Positions 1 through 10,616 are shown, counted from the first letter of the stretch. The stretch: DNA of 64,000 bases from Wurfbainia villosa (GCA_025175895.1 CM045992.1:91554800-91618799), one strand, 5' to 3'. The notes: generated by a model not told the origin, from the letters alone. Translations and numbers: made by a program.

Positions 1-1750
1 AGTCAATACCATGAATTTGTTTGAATCCTTTAGCCACCAATCTACCTTTATAGGTATGCTTATTACCATCCATGTCAGTCTTTACTTTAAAGACCCACTT
101 ACACCCAATGGGTTTTACCCCTTCAGGTGGATCAACCAAAGTCCATACTTGGTTAGTGTACATGGATTCCATTTCGGATCTCATGGCCTCTAGCCATTTC
201 TCGGAATCTGGGCTCATCATAGCTTCTTGATAGGATGTAGGCTCGTCAAGATTGACAAGCAATACATCACCATTGTCAGTCAAGAGAAAAGAATATCTCT
301 CGGGTTGACGACGGATCCTGTCAGATCTACGAAGAGGTTGGTCTACTTGAACAGGTGTTTGTTCCACAACTCTTTGGGCAACAATTTCCTCATCCACAAC
401 ACTTTATGGTTCCTGTTCATTTTCCATCGAAGCCTTAGTGTTATCGTCATCTTGAACTTCTTCAAGATGAATTTTACTCCCACTAGTTTTCTAGAAATAA
501 ATTCTCTTTCTAGAAGACTGACATTTCTGAACAAACACCTTGCCAAGTGTGGGATTGTAAAAGTAATATCCCTTAGTTTCCTTGGGATATCAGGACAAAA
601 TAACACTTATCGATTTGGGTCCTAGTTTATCGAGACTTGGCGTCTTACATAAGCTTCACAACCCCAAATCTTTATAAAAGACATTTTGGGACTCTTCCCG
701 ATCCATATCGTATATGGTGTCTTTTCTCGCTTTTGATGAGGACGCGATTAAGTGTGAAAGCGGTGTCTCTAGAGCTAAAGTCCCCAAAAGGAAGTAGGTA
801 GATCGATCGGCTCATCATTGATCGTACCATATCTAATAGAGTACGATTTCTCCTCTCGGATACACCATTCCATTGTGGTGTTCGGGAGTGAGTTGGGATA
901 TTATCCCACACTCGGCCGGTGATCACGAAACTCTTGACTAAGGTATTCACCACCTCGATCGATCGAAGTAGCAATCGCTTACCAAGTTGATTTTGTACTT
1001 CATTCTTGAATGCTTTGAACTTTTCAAAGATTCGACTTATGTCTCATCAAATATAAGTAGCCAAATCTACTCATATCATCGGTGAAAGTAATAAAGTACT
1101 TATAGCCTCCTCTGGCCCGACATTGAAAGGCCCACATACATCGGTATGTATGAGTCCTAACAAGTCCGTCGCTCTCTCTCCATGTCTACTAAATGGAGTT
1201 TTAGTCATCTTTCCTAAAAGGCAAGATTCGCATACCTCATATGATTCAAAATCAAATGAGTCAATAATCCATCTTTATGGAGTTGGGATATGCGTTTTCA
1301 TTTATGTGACCTAGCGACGATGCGGAGATATGTTTGGTTCGAATCATTCGATTTGAACCGCTTGTATTTACGTTATAAATTGGGTTTTCTAAATCTAGAA
1401 CATAGAGACCATTCATAAGTAGTGCGTTACAATAGAACATTTCATTTAAATAAATGGAACAACATTTGTCCTTTATTATAAAAGAAAAGTTTTCTTGTCT
1501 AAACAAGATACTGAGAAAATTATGTTCTTTGTTAATGCGGTACATATAAGCACTCCTCTAGTTCTAAGATAAGCCCGATGGGCAAAGACAAAGAATATGT
1601 TCCTCTGACTCTGTGACAACTTTTGCCATTGCCTACTCGTAGGTCTACGCCGCCTTTGCCATTTGTCTACTATTTCTCGTCCACTGCACATTATTACAAA
1701 TGTGAGATGCACATCCGTATCTAATACCCATGTAGAAGAAATAGATAGAT
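1..1750 (-). pseudogene. D1 pol fragment: protease, integrase and start of reverse transcriptase, decayed
   Basis: Conceptual minus-strand translation gives copia pol pieces in the right order. Around 1660-1745 is the protease segment WVLDTD, where the usual DTG active site reads DTD. At 1320-1545 is the pre-integrase region, ending near the LGHIN zinc-binding segment. At 780-975 is the end of the integrase core with TPQWNGVSERRNRT, which contains the catalytic glutamate. At 1-290 is the RT N-terminus with WKWVFK-like and GRLVAKGF-like motifs. Frameshifts and stops separate them; the longest open piece is about 100 codons. Pol normally integrates and copies the element; this one is dead. The RT catalytic YVDD box lies outside the window. 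Confidence 0.8.
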
Positions 1751-2575
1751 TAACTTCTATAACGTGTATACACAGGCGAAGTCCCACTTCTTTTATTCTT
1801 TACTTCCTCAAGGTAGACTTTGCGGTTCCTTCCGGTGTCGATCTCACCGCAATGGGCGATCCCTTCCTTAGGTACTTTACCTTTACCCTTTGAAGTGGAT
1901 GAATTGGCCTTGCCTTTGGCTTGGGTCTTACCCTTGCCTTTGCGCTTACCTTTGCCCTTCTTGACCATTAGTACGTTGCTAACTTTCATTTTGAGATTCG
2001 GTTCGTGATTCTTAACATCTTTGAGAATCTCGAGCAAAGGTTTATCAATTTCATTCATGTTATAATTCATGGAATTGATTATATGCTTTCGGCAATGATT
2101 GCGGGATAACATCGGTTGCCAATTCTTGGCTCGATGGAAAACCTAGTCTTTGAGGTTCTCAGCGTACCCAATCATTTTAGTCGTGAGTTCCTACAGTGTT
2201 CCTTCTTGCATCTTGCATGCAAAAAGAGCCTTAGACACTTCAAAACGATCGTGCCTAGCTTGTCCTTGATATAGTTGTTTCAAATGCTCAACCATATCAT
2301 AGGCATCCATGTTCTCATGTTGCTTCTGAAGCTCAGAGTTCATGGTGGCAAGCATAAGACATGACACATCTAATGCGTCATCTTGATGCTTCTTATAAGC
2401 ATCCTTTTCGCCAGTGGCGGCGGGTGTTTGAGGTAGATTGCTCTAGGACATACGATTTGCGTTCTTGTTTGAGGATAATCCTCAAGTTCCTATACGATCA
2501 AGAAAGTTCGCTCCATTAAGCTTGTCCTTCTCAAGGGACGATCGCAAGTTGAGGGTGTGTCGTGTTAGATGTCAT
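1751..2575 (-). pseudogene. D1 gag, decayed
   Basis: The start codon of the family is at 2575-2573, by alignment with the G copy (start at 45049). The readable remnant contains the MNYNMNEIDKPL segment, which also occurs in G's gag, followed by a lysine/glycine-rich stretch (about 1880-1970). The expected CCHC zinc knuckle is reduced to an AHCGEID remnant near 1840. Gag would form the cytoplasmic virus-like particle that packages the RNA. Several frameshifts make this a pseudogene. Confidence 0.7.
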
Positions 2576-3754
2576 GGTGATCTACAACATTAAAATTCAA
2601 ATTTAAGTATGATTCCTTTATCATTTAATTAGTCCTTTAATTAAATGAGGCTCCCACTAAATTCTCATAGCTACTATTTAGCTATAAATTTATATGGGAT
2701 AAAGATCCACATTATAATTCGTCTTGAGTTAGCTTTGGCTAATCGCCCAAGACGTAGTATAATTAGGTAGGCAATCTTTTGCCAATTACATCTGATGTAA
2801 CTCTTTAATAGCTTTGGTTAAGTTTTAGATTAGTTTAGTGTTTATTCCTAAACCAGCTTCCAGGCTGTGGCGAGGCACATGGGCCTTCTTGGATATCGGA
2901 GCAACGACCACTTCTAAGACAAAGCTGATGTTCGGAAATCACATAAAACTAATTTTAAAACTTATGTTCAAAGCTAATATATGCCTCTACTTTCTTAACT
3001 AATTAAGAAAACTTAATTAAGTCTTAACCAAGTTTGATAGCGGGACATCACGATTGTCCACTCGCACTCTTCCAAGATAAAATGCATTGCTTTGCTTTGG
3101 CAAACCCAATAACAAATGATCGAGGAAGTAGTGAGTACCAAGCTTTGGTAGGCATATCGTTTTTGACTTATTAAGAAATAAACATGTATCATATACATAT
3201 TAGCATACATCACATATAAGCTAAACTAATCATGCATCACATACAAGCTAAACTAACATGCATCACATACATATTAAACTAAGCGTGTCATGGTTATGGC
3301 CCTTATTCTACAATCTTCTCAAGCCAATGAAAAGATTGATTGGTCAACCTAGGGATAGCATCTTCTCCTAAGTGCTTCCTTTTGGTTGTCTTGTGTGTTG
3401 ACTTCCTCCTTGTAACCTCATCTTCCAATGGACCCTCCATCTTTGTTTTGTACATTACAAAAGGAGAAATACTCGAGTTACATTCGAGTATAAAACTAAT
3501 TTTACAACAAGAATTTTAGGAGGAAGGCACGACACGCAGGTCGTATTTAAGAATTACAACACACACACATTCACAAACCTTTTGGGACTAGGCCATAACC
3601 ATGCACCATGTCATTTTAACTTTTTAAAAGACATTGGATATTTTATTATGTTTGACAAATGCTAATGCAGTTATCAACTCATAATAAAATTTATCCTACT
3701 TCTATATCACATAAAAAATAGAGAAAACCTATTTTATACGATCTTTCGCAAGTG
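2576..3754 (-). other. D1 untranslated leader between primer site and gag
   Basis: Low-coding, AT-rich sequence. Several pieces match the leader of G (45050-45909), such as TGAGTTAGCTTTGGCTAATC read on the plus strand. It contains the shared block at 2857-2925 and short repeats of the word catcacatac around 3205-3270. I see no gene in it. Confidence 0.65.
2857..2925 (-). repeat. Leader block shared with the Sirevirus gag-pol spacer
   Basis: On the minus strand this block of about 70 nt closely matches 20055-20125 and 49895-49964, including the uninterrupted run TGTGCCTCGCCAC. D1 belongs to a different copia lineage from those elements, and the otherwise colinear G leader (45050-45909) lacks the block. 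Its role is unknown. Confidence 0.7.
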
Positions 3755-3766
3755 GCTCTGATACCA
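3755..3766 (-). other. D1 primer binding site (initiator tRNA-Met)
   Basis: The plus strand reads gctctgatacca, the complement of TGGTATCAGAGC. It sits two bases from the LTR edge at 3768, the standard copia position. It would prime minus-strand DNA synthesis. Confidence 0.9.
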
Positions 3767-4247
3767 CTGTTGGGATCTCTTGTATGCCAAATGGCATATG
3801 CGCAACGGAAAAATTAGGATCCCTTCCTAGTGATCCTTGCGAAAGAAAAACTCGTACAAAATAAGTTTCTCTAAAAGCAAACCTATCTTATAGGAGAGGA
3901 TTACCTTTGTTGCGTGCCCTTGTTAATCCCGCTTTTCCTTTTGGTTGTTTGGATCTTTAGCACGTTCAAATGTCCGTGCCTCTATATGTATCCACACGAG
4001 CAAGCTCTTGTCTCACAAAAGGAAAACTAGAAGAGCTCTCCTTTACTTCTTGTTAGAGAAGTCCCTAAAGGAGAGGAAGAGAGGGAAAAGGAGAAAGGAA
4101 GAAGAAGACTCCTCTTCTTGCTAGCCTACACTCACAAACCCACACAACCAAAGCTTCCACCAAGCTCTCTCACAACCACAACAACACAACCAAAGCTTCC
4201 ACCAACAACAAAGCCAATCCTCTCTTTTGGCCGGCCACTTGAGGTGT

Positions 4248-4255
4248 CTTTTATA
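4248..4255 (-). promoter_or_regulatory. TATA box of the D1 LTR
   Basis: Reverse complement reads TATAAAAG in the context CCTATAAAAGACACC, inside the LTR and upstream (minus strand) of the primer site, as expected for a pol II LTR promoter. Confidence 0.55.
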
Positions 4256-4383
4256 GGGTTGGAAAAACCCTTTCACCTCCACACATTCAATGCAATCCAT
4301 TGCATTGAGACATATCCTTGTTTGGCCGGCCACTTAAGGAGACAAAACCATTTTGTTTCCTTCCACCTTAACTAGCTTAGGTG

Positions 4384-4440
4384 GATGCTTAGGTGGCATG
4401 CTTATGTGGCATGCTTATGTGGCATTCTTATGTGGCATTC
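4384..4440. repeat. 13-bp tandem repeat, about 4 copies
   Basis: The unit is close to gtggcatgcttat and repeats with a regular 13-bp period inside the D1 LTR. Confidence 0.8.
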
Positions 4441-4447
4441 ATGCATG

Positions 4448-4573
4448 TTGAATTAATCTTATTAATTCAATTAAGCTTATGTTATCATATTGAATTAATC
4501 TTATTAATTCAATTAAGCTTATGTTATCATATTGAATTAATCTCATTAAATCAATTAGCTAAAATTCTCATTA
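4448..4573. repeat. 42-bp tandem repeat, about 2.7 copies
   Basis: Units begin at 4448, 4490 and 4532 with ttgaattaatc. The first two are nearly identical and the third is partial and diverged. It lies inside the D1 LTR. Confidence 0.85.
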
Positions 4574-5614
4574 AGCTTAAAGTCCAAAAACCATTTTGTA
4601 CTTAAGCTTATTCCCATATTATTCTAGTCAAACTAGAATACTCTAATTCCTCTAATTATCATGCTCTTTGTGTGTGACCCTATAGGCTCTCATAACGTTG
4701 GCAGTGGATCTAAACTCTTTTAGATACACAAGCAATGAGCGGCATCTAGCAATACATCATTGCTACCCAAGTTCTGAGATAAGTCAAGATCGACTAACCT
4801 TTCTGACTACTATAATATATGACCGTGTCCTTCTATCCTTGATATCAGTTGATCAATGAGGCATAGACCGTGTCATCCTCGATCAATCTATGTGTTTCTT
4901 GATCCTGAGTAAACTAACTCAAACAAATGAGCTCAATATCTCATATTGACTCATTCGAGCATGGCCATGCGTTTTAGTAGTTCTACTCAATCAAGGCCAC
5001 CGATATCACTCTCGTCATATGAGAGGATAGATCCCATCTACATCACTCACATCCCTCCGCATAATTTGTTATATACCCGGTAATCACCTTTATGGTCCAC
5101 CCTATTACGGGTGGCGTTTGTGATACCAAAGTACATAACTCCTTATGTAGGGAACCGTAGTGACTTCAGGTTCGAGGACTATTCATACCAATAGTCACAT
5201 GAGAAAGTTTATGACACTCATATAACGATCCATGAAACTTTCTCATGGCGGGTCAGTTCAGTATATATTCTCTAATATATACCCATGTGTCAACTTGATA
5301 TCATATATCCATGACTTGTGAGATCAAGTCATCAATTGACCTACATGCTAGTCTTTATGTATTAATATTGCCCTTGCATATTAATACTCGACTAGGAACA
5401 TTTAGGAAAGTGTTCTCTACAGCCTCTCATAATCAATTCTGTCAATTGATGTGCTGTAGATAAGAACCTACTTTTCTAGGGCATTATTATATTTAATTTA
5501 GCTGGCACAAGCAAGATGTAAATATAATAACCAATCCTTTGCCTTTATAGAATATGATACAAAATGTTCCCTATTCAACCATCACATGATTGGTTCTTAG
5601 GGCTATAACTAACA

Positions 5615-5860
5615 ATCTAGTGGATAGATTGCGGAGTGATTCACCGTGGACGAATCGGACCGTGGATTAGCGGCGTAGCCGTGAACCACGTTACATCTCG
5701 GTGTTTGCATTGGTTGTATTGTTATTTCTATTTGCTTTGTCTTTATCTTTTTGTATTTCCATATTCCGCTTGCGCTAACGTTTTGTAGATGAGCAAAATA
5801 CGACATCCAACGAACGAGGGCTATTCACCCCCTCTAGCCGGCCGTCCCGATCTCCCAACA
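5615..5860 (+). repeat. A1 5' LTR, 3' end only
   Basis: Matches 9883-10130 of the 3' LTR almost base for base, starting at atctagtggatag and ending ctcccaaca. It carries the family end motif ctattcaccccctctag. The upstream part is displaced by the D1 insertion. Confidence 0.85.
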
Positions 5861-5874
5861 AGTGGTATCAGAGC
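5861..5874 (+). other. A1 primer binding site
   Basis: agtggtatcagagc follows the LTR end directly; it matches the 3' end of initiator tRNA-Met as used by plant copia elements. Confidence 0.9.
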
Positions 5875-5921
5875 TAAGGTCGCTCTTCAAGGACTAACCG
5901 CCGCGAGAGCACTACAAAAAG

Positions 5922-7637
5922 ATGGCCGACTCAAACATTCACCCACCGAAGTTTGACGGCGAATTCTCTTGGTGGAAGAAGCGAATGGAGGTATTCTTCG
6001 AAACCGACTTTGAAATCCTTTTAATAATGGAAAACGGTTTTGAGTTGCCTAGGAATGAAGATGGGGAGCCATTGGAAAAATCAAGGTGGAGCAAGAGGCA
6101 AAGAGAAGAATACTTGGCAAATTCAAAGGCCAAGCATCATCTATACAATGTCCTCCCCCAACAAGAAGTCAACCGGATAGGAGAGTGTGCTAGTGCCAAG
6201 GAAATGTGGGACAAATTAATAGAGATCCATGAAGGCACGTCCGAGGCGAAGCTAGCAAGGAGAGACGTCCTTCGCTCCCAATTGTCCAATATCAAACTCA
6301 AAAAGGGAGAGAAGGTAAAATCCCTACACTCTAGATTTAAGGAAATTCTAACCGGTTTGACAAGTGTAGGTGAAAAGCTCTCCAACCGGGATATGATAAT
6401 GAAGGCCATAGATGCCTTTCCCCGGTCCTCAAGATGGAGCTCCATGGTGGATTCGTTTTACATCTCCAAGAACTTGGAAGTAAGTACCTTGGAGGAGTTT
6501 TTCTCAACAATGGAGCTCCACGAAACGAGGCTTGAAGGAATACAAGAAGAGCCAAAGTTTCAACCTTCAAGGGGAGTGGCACTAATAGCAAACAAGGGGA
6601 AGAAGAAGATAGAGATCCCCTCCTCCTCCGATGACGAAGCGTCTTCCTCCTCCTCCATGGATTGCACTGAAGAAGCCTATATGGTAAGGAGGGTAAGACG
6701 TGCATTAAAAGGTTTTAGATTTAATAAGTCTAATGATAGGAATAGAAGACCAAGGGGGAAGGTCTTATGCTACAATTGCCAAGGAGAGGGGCACATAAGG
6801 GACAATTGTCCTCTCCTAAACAAAAGCAAGGAAGAAAGGAAGAAGAAAGAAGAAAAGAAGAAGAAAAAGGGGAGTAAAAAGAAGGAAGAGGAAAAGAAGG
6901 CCAAGGAAAAAGGAAAGGCCATGACTCTCAAAGCAAAGACATGGGATGACCTTGCTTCCTCATCCTCATCAGAAGAAGAACATGTCTACTCAAATTTAGC
7001 ACTAATGGCTTTCGATGACTTGGATTGCTCCTCCACCGAAAATGAAGAATCAAGCTCAAGTGGAGAGAGCTCAAGTGAAGGGGGAGCTTCTACATCCTCA
7101 TCCAAAGAAGAGGATTTGGTAAGTGAGGTAACAAATCTACCCCCTAAGCAAATTATGTCTATGATTTCTAGCCTCACTAAGGACTTATTTAGAGCTAAGA
7201 AGAAGAACAAAAGCATGCTAGATCAAATTAAGGACTTAGAAAATAAACTAGAAAAAGCATGCTTAAATGATGATAATATTTCTTCTTGCCATGATGATGT
7301 ATGCTCACATGAATATATGCCATTTAATGTTAATGATGCATGCATAGAAGAAAATAGGGCTTTAAGGAAAAAGGTATATTATTTGACAAAAGCCCTAGAA
7401 AAATTCACTATTGGCTCAAACACCTTGAACATGATCATAGGGAGCCAAAGAGCTAGCTTTAATAAAAAAGGCCTTGGATATAAAGACAAGAAAAATGAAA
7501 AGGCCTATAAATGCCTAATTGCTAGGGGACAAGATAAGAAGAAGGTAATAGCTAGAAAATGGATCCCCAAGGAGTATTTAGTGAACCCTATAGGCAAGAA
7601 TTTGTATTGGGTTCCAAAATCCATCCTTAAGGGTTAG
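5922..7637 (+). CDS. Gag of family A, open, 571 aa
   Basis: Nucleocapsid and particle protein of the element. Residues 1-210 form the copia Gag domain (UBN2-type), beginning MADSNIHPPKFDGEFSWWKK. One CCHC zinc knuckle, CYNCQGEGHIRDNC, lies at residues 283-296 and would bind RNA. After it come a lysine/glutamate-rich basic tract (about 303-335), an acidic serine-rich tract, a predicted coiled coil (KNKSMLDQIKDLENKLEKA) and a C-terminal module with KWIPKEYLVNP and YWVPKSILKG. The start follows the primer site by about 45 bases and agrees with the A2 copy. No protease or pol follows, so processing would need a partner in trans. It is uninterrupted by stops. Family identity is sure; particle formation is inferred. 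Confidence 0.9.
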   Translation: MADSNIHPPKFDGEFSWWKKRMEVFFETDFEILLIMENGFELPRNEDGEPLEKSRWSKRQREEYLANSKAKHHLYNVLPQQEVNRIGECASAKEMWDKLIEIHEGTSEAKLARRDVLRSQLSNIKLKKGEKVKSLHSRFKEILTGLTSVGEKLSNRDMIMKAIDAFPRSSRWSSMVDSFYISKNLEVSTLEEFFSTMELHETRLEGIQEEPKFQPSRGVALIANKGKKKIEIPSSSDDEASSSSSMDCTEEAYMVRRVRRALKGFRFNKSNDRNRRPRGKVLCYNCQGEGHIRDNCPLLNKSKEERKKKEEKKKKKGSKKKEEEKKAKEKGKAMTLKAKTWDDLASSSSSEEEHVYSNLALMAFDDLDCSSTENEESSSSGESSSEGGASTSSSKEEDLVSEVTNLPPKQIMSMISSLTKDLFRAKKKNKSMLDQIKDLENKLEKACLNDDNISSCHDDVCSHEYMPFNVNDACIEENRALRKKVYYLTKALEKFTIGSNTLNMIIGSQRASFNKKGLGYKDKKNEKAYKCLIARGQDKKKVIARKWIPKEYLVNPIGKNLYWVPKSILKG

Positions 7638-8895
7638 AAAACCCCTAGGGTAGTCAACCATATGTAATTGACCTATATCATATTTTGGTTGACTTAGGAT
7701 GGCGGGACAACATTTTTAAATAGTGTTAGGTGATGATAACGTGCCTATAAATAGTTAATAATGCTTAAATCATGATGATTAATGTAATTGCTATGTATGT
7801 TTGCAATCATGATTTATGATTTTGAAATTTGGCACATCATCATGAGAAATAGGGTTTAAATCATGCCTTAGGTGATATTTTGCTTATAATCATGACATAA
7901 TACCTAATGCATGATAACAATTCAATGAATACATGTTCATGATCATAATGTAGAATTCATTCATATATGCCATTATGATCATGTGGATTGTTAGGGTGAT
8001 ACTTAACCTTGATAGAATTGTATGAATATAATGGTTAAGTATATACAAATACCCTATAGGATGCATCTCACACTCACTATAGGCTACCATAATTGAAAAC
8101 TTAGCATGAGTGAGATGTTAGGATGATACAAATGTCCACTAATGTCTATGGCATTTAGATGGTCATTTAAAGTATCAAAATAGCAATAATAGACCAATCA
8201 TGGGGAATACTTATGTTTAATTCATAGACATATTTCCCAAAGATCATGGTTGGATATTTCATATGTTTTCAAAGCAATTTCTTAATCTAAAATCTATGTA
8301 TTCATGTTTTGAAACAATTGGAACCAAAACTAGGTGTTAAACTTGATACTAGAATGATCAAAAACCTAGTGGTTTTTAAAGCTTTTGGATTTTTGGCAAA
8401 TATTAGAAAATATAATGATTTTTCATGAAAAACTATTTTTCATTGATAGATATACTTACAAGAAATATGTTCCCCGAATTTCATGATTTTTTGAATTTTC
8501 TAGAATTTTTAATGCATTTCTGAATTTCACCCCGGAAATCAGAATTCCTGAAAACAGTGTGCCAGTCGACTGGTAGTCTGAACCAGTCGACTAGTGACCT
8601 GATATTCTGAATAGTAAAGGCTGATTTCAGGTTTTAAAACAATTTTTGTAATTTTCCTCCTATTAAACTTGATGTCATGAGTTTATAACTTAGTGTTAAT
8701 CATTTTGATGGTGTCAAAGGGGGAGAATTGATTATGTTTAAGTAAATTATGATAGGGGGAGAAAATTTGTATGGGGAGTTTCATGGATTAAGGGGGAGGT
8801 GCATGTTGCTATATCATGTTTATGTTTACATGCTTTCTTACCTTAGAAATTTTTATCAAATATTTTTACCTAACTTAAACGGATTGCCATACATC
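7638..8895 (+). other. A1 3' non-coding region with repeated polypurine tracts
   Basis: No coding potential; AT-rich and alignable along its length with A2 16322-17572. Near the end, AGGGGGAG-type tracts recur at about 8718, 8755, 8789 and 8901. Two CAGTCGACT palindromes occur near 8565 and 8590; the A2 copy has cgatcgg-type words there instead. Confidence 0.75.
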
Positions 8896-8909
8896 AAAAA
8901 GGGGGAGAT
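8896..8909 (+). other. A1 polypurine tract
   Basis: aaaaagggggagat directly before the 3' LTR; the normal primer for plus-strand DNA synthesis. Confidence 0.85.
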
Positions 8910-9357
8910 TGTTAGGGCAATCTCTTGCCATGATTAGGTTTTGATGTGTGTGGTAAAGGGTTTAAGTTAGTTTGTTATGTTGATTTGATATGTGCGTTGA
9001 AGTCGTGCAGGACTTAGTAATTCACACATGGAGCCGTGGCGAGTTTCACATCTCATGACTTGGGCCTTGAGTCGGTGAAGGATAGCTTTGCGGAAGCCGT
9101 GCGCTTAAAGCATCCGAGGGACCGCCGGACGAGGAGCTTGGAGTGAAGCCGGAGGAAGTAGACTTCGAGGCAAGAGACGCGAAGGAGCATTGCAGAGCCA
9201 TGCGCTTGATGCTGCCGAGGGACGTGGCCGCGAACGAAGAGAACTTCGAAGGCGAGGGACTCCGAGAGATGAGAGTGAGCGAATGTAACCCGGGAAGGGG
9301 TAGCTCTTAAGTGAAACTTGGCCATTTGGCTAAGTGTCGGATGGGATTTCCCGACAC

Positions 9358-9680
9358 TAGTCGACTGCCATGTCATGGCAGTCGACTGCTCTGAGTCGAT
9401 GGTTTGATCGACCTGTCTAATGTGGTTGGATCAAGTTGATCAGTCGACTGCCGGCAACGGTCAGTCGACTGATGGCTTGATTAGTCGACTGATGACACTG
9501 TACACGGGCACAGAATGGAGTCGATCTCGCGGAGCACTCGACTGATTGACATCAGTCGACTGATGGGTGCCATCAGTCGACTGATGCCAATACCGTTGGA
9601 TAGAATCCAACGTGGAAAGCAGCCGTTATTGGGCAACAGCTACAGGACCAGTCGACTGATCGAGGGCATCAGTCGACTGC
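9358..9680. repeat. Array of CAGTCGACTG palindromes in the LTR
   Basis: The 10-bp perfect palindrome CAGTCGACTG, often extended to CATCAGTCGACTGATG, or close variants occurs about ten times in roughly 320 bp upstream of the TATA box. The spacing is irregular, so it is not a simple tandem repeat. Its position in the likely U3 region suggests protein binding or structure; that is inference. Confidence 0.8.
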
Positions 9681-9712
9681 TCCTGTGTCAACGGGAAGAA
9701 ACCCTCTTCCTC

Positions 9713-9720
9713 TATAAAAA
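9713..9720 (+). promoter_or_regulatory. TATA box of the A1 LTR
   Basis: TATAAAAA after a CT-rich stretch, downstream of the palindrome array; the A2 LTRs have the same box at 14127 and 18364. Confidence 0.6.
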
Positions 9721-10130
9721 GGAAGGGGATGGGGCTTTGGGAGGCTAATGCTTATGCTCTAATACTCTCCCAAAGTTCCCTAAAGCTTTCCATCCTCTTA
9801 CTTGAGCTTATTTCCATTATATTTGTAAGAGGAGTGTTTTTGTGTAAAGAGGTTACCTCCACCTAGCTTTGTGCAAAGGAGAGATCTAGTAGATAGATTG
9901 CGGAGTGATTCACCATGGACGAATCGGACCGTGGATTAGCGGCGTAGCCGTGAACCACGTTACATCTCGGTGTTTGCATTGGTTGTATTGTTATTTCTAT
10001 TTGCTTTGTCTTTATCTTTTTGTATTTGCATATTCCGCTTGTGCTAACGTTTTGTAGACGAGCAAAATACGACATCCAACGAACGAGGGCTATTCACTCC
10101 CCTCTAGTCGGCCGTCCCGATCTCCCAACA

Positions 10131-10616
10131 TCTTTGATATTTCTGCGTCCGACTCTTCTGATGATGACTTGTCCAAGGTTGCCTTAGATGTTTCTTTCCT
10201 TTTCCTTTTTCTTGGTTTGGATTTCTTTCCTTTTTTATTCGTTCCTGCCATCAAAACTATATCATCCACGGGTTGACTCAAGTTAGCCTATTCATGCAAC
10301 CAAATTAATTTATCCCATAATTATTTTGAATTTTTGAACGATCCGACTCGATCAAGTTACTTTTTGTGAGGCCGCACTGCAAGGTGTTTAACGCCTTATA
10401 ATCGACTTGGGCCTTTTTCTTTATATTGGCGGTCCATTTTTCCGGATCTAACAACTATCCCGAGTTATTGACCAAAGCAATGAAACCTTTTCTAATGCTA
10501 AACCATATATCAAGATGAATTTTAAGAAAGCACTTCATCCACCTCTTCCAGTAACTAAAGTCCTCTTCGTTAAAGAGAGGAGAGCGAACAGTGCTAAAAC
10601 CTTCTAAATGTGACAT
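10131..10616 (-). pseudogene. C gag fragment
   Basis: The minus-strand ATG at 10616-10614 starts MSHLEGFSTVRSPLFNEED, clearly homologous to the SIRE-1 gag start MAHLEGFSTVRPPFYNGDD. A stop codon appears after about 54 codons. Beyond a degraded, internally shortened stretch, the segment at 10131-10281 encodes a lysine-rich AGTNKKGKKSKP region, comparable to the AGSKKKK region in SIRE-1. A1 interrupts it at 10131. No zinc knuckle is present in the window. It is non-functional. Confidence 0.7.

Larger units (their letters stand above)
1..5614 (-). mobile_element. D1: Ty1/copia (Tork/TNT1-like) retrotransposon, minus strand, 3' part off the left edge
   Basis: Read on the minus strand, the order is 5' LTR (3768-5614), primer binding site, leader, gag, protease, integrase and the start of reverse transcriptase, which runs off position 1. 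The internal region is recognisably colinear with element G (41470-45922), for example the matching RT segments at 1-290 and 42410-42700. The LTR ends exactly where the 5' LTR of A1 resumes (5615), so D1 most likely inserted into A1's LTR. The other half of the target duplication would be left of the window. All reading frames are broken, so this copy cannot make its own proteins. Confidence 0.85.
3768..5614 (-). repeat. D1 5' LTR, about 1.85 kb
   Basis: Bounded by TGTTGGGATC at 3768 and ..AACTAACA at 5614, next to the primer site at one side and A1 sequence at the other. Parts of it match the split LTRs of G (4640-4795 with 58545-58682; 4880-5614 with 26167-26931), so D1 and G are one family or close relatives. 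It contains a TATA box and two tandem repeat blocks. Confidence 0.85.
5615..10130 (+). mobile_element. A1: gag-only non-autonomous copia-type element, 5' LTR interrupted by D1
   Basis: The order is the 3' end of the 5' LTR (5615-5860), primer site, a single gag gene (5922-7637), about 1.3 kb of non-coding sequence, polypurine tract and a full 3' LTR (8910-10130). No protease, integrase or RT is present between gag and the 3' LTR. The 5' LTR begins abruptly where D1's LTR ends, so D1 interrupts it and the missing LTR start should lie left of the window. On the right the element abuts C's gag (10131), its host. Layout and coding capacity match A2 (13360-18773). Confidence 0.85.
8910..10130 (+). 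repeat. A1 3' LTR, 1221 bp
   Basis: Runs from TGTTAGGGCAATCTC to CCGATCTCCCAACA. It holds a palindrome array (9358-9680), a TATA box at 9713 and the end motif ctattcactcccctctag. The region 9050-9300 is homologous to the B-family LTR (55020-55280), so the A and B LTRs share ancestry. Confidence 0.9.

Noticed and set aside
5615..5860. A1 as a 5'-truncated element from aborted insertion
   Set aside because: The break coincides exactly with the terminal base of D1's LTR, which is better explained by D1 inserting into A1's LTR.
9358..9680. Palindrome array as a CRISPR or satellite
   Set aside because: Spacing and intervening sequence are irregular, it is confined to LTRs, and the setting is a plant genome.
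10131..10616. C gag as the missing part of A1 or SIRE-1
   Set aside because: It is on the minus strand, has its own primer site and LTR at 10876-11416, and its sequence is diverged from both.
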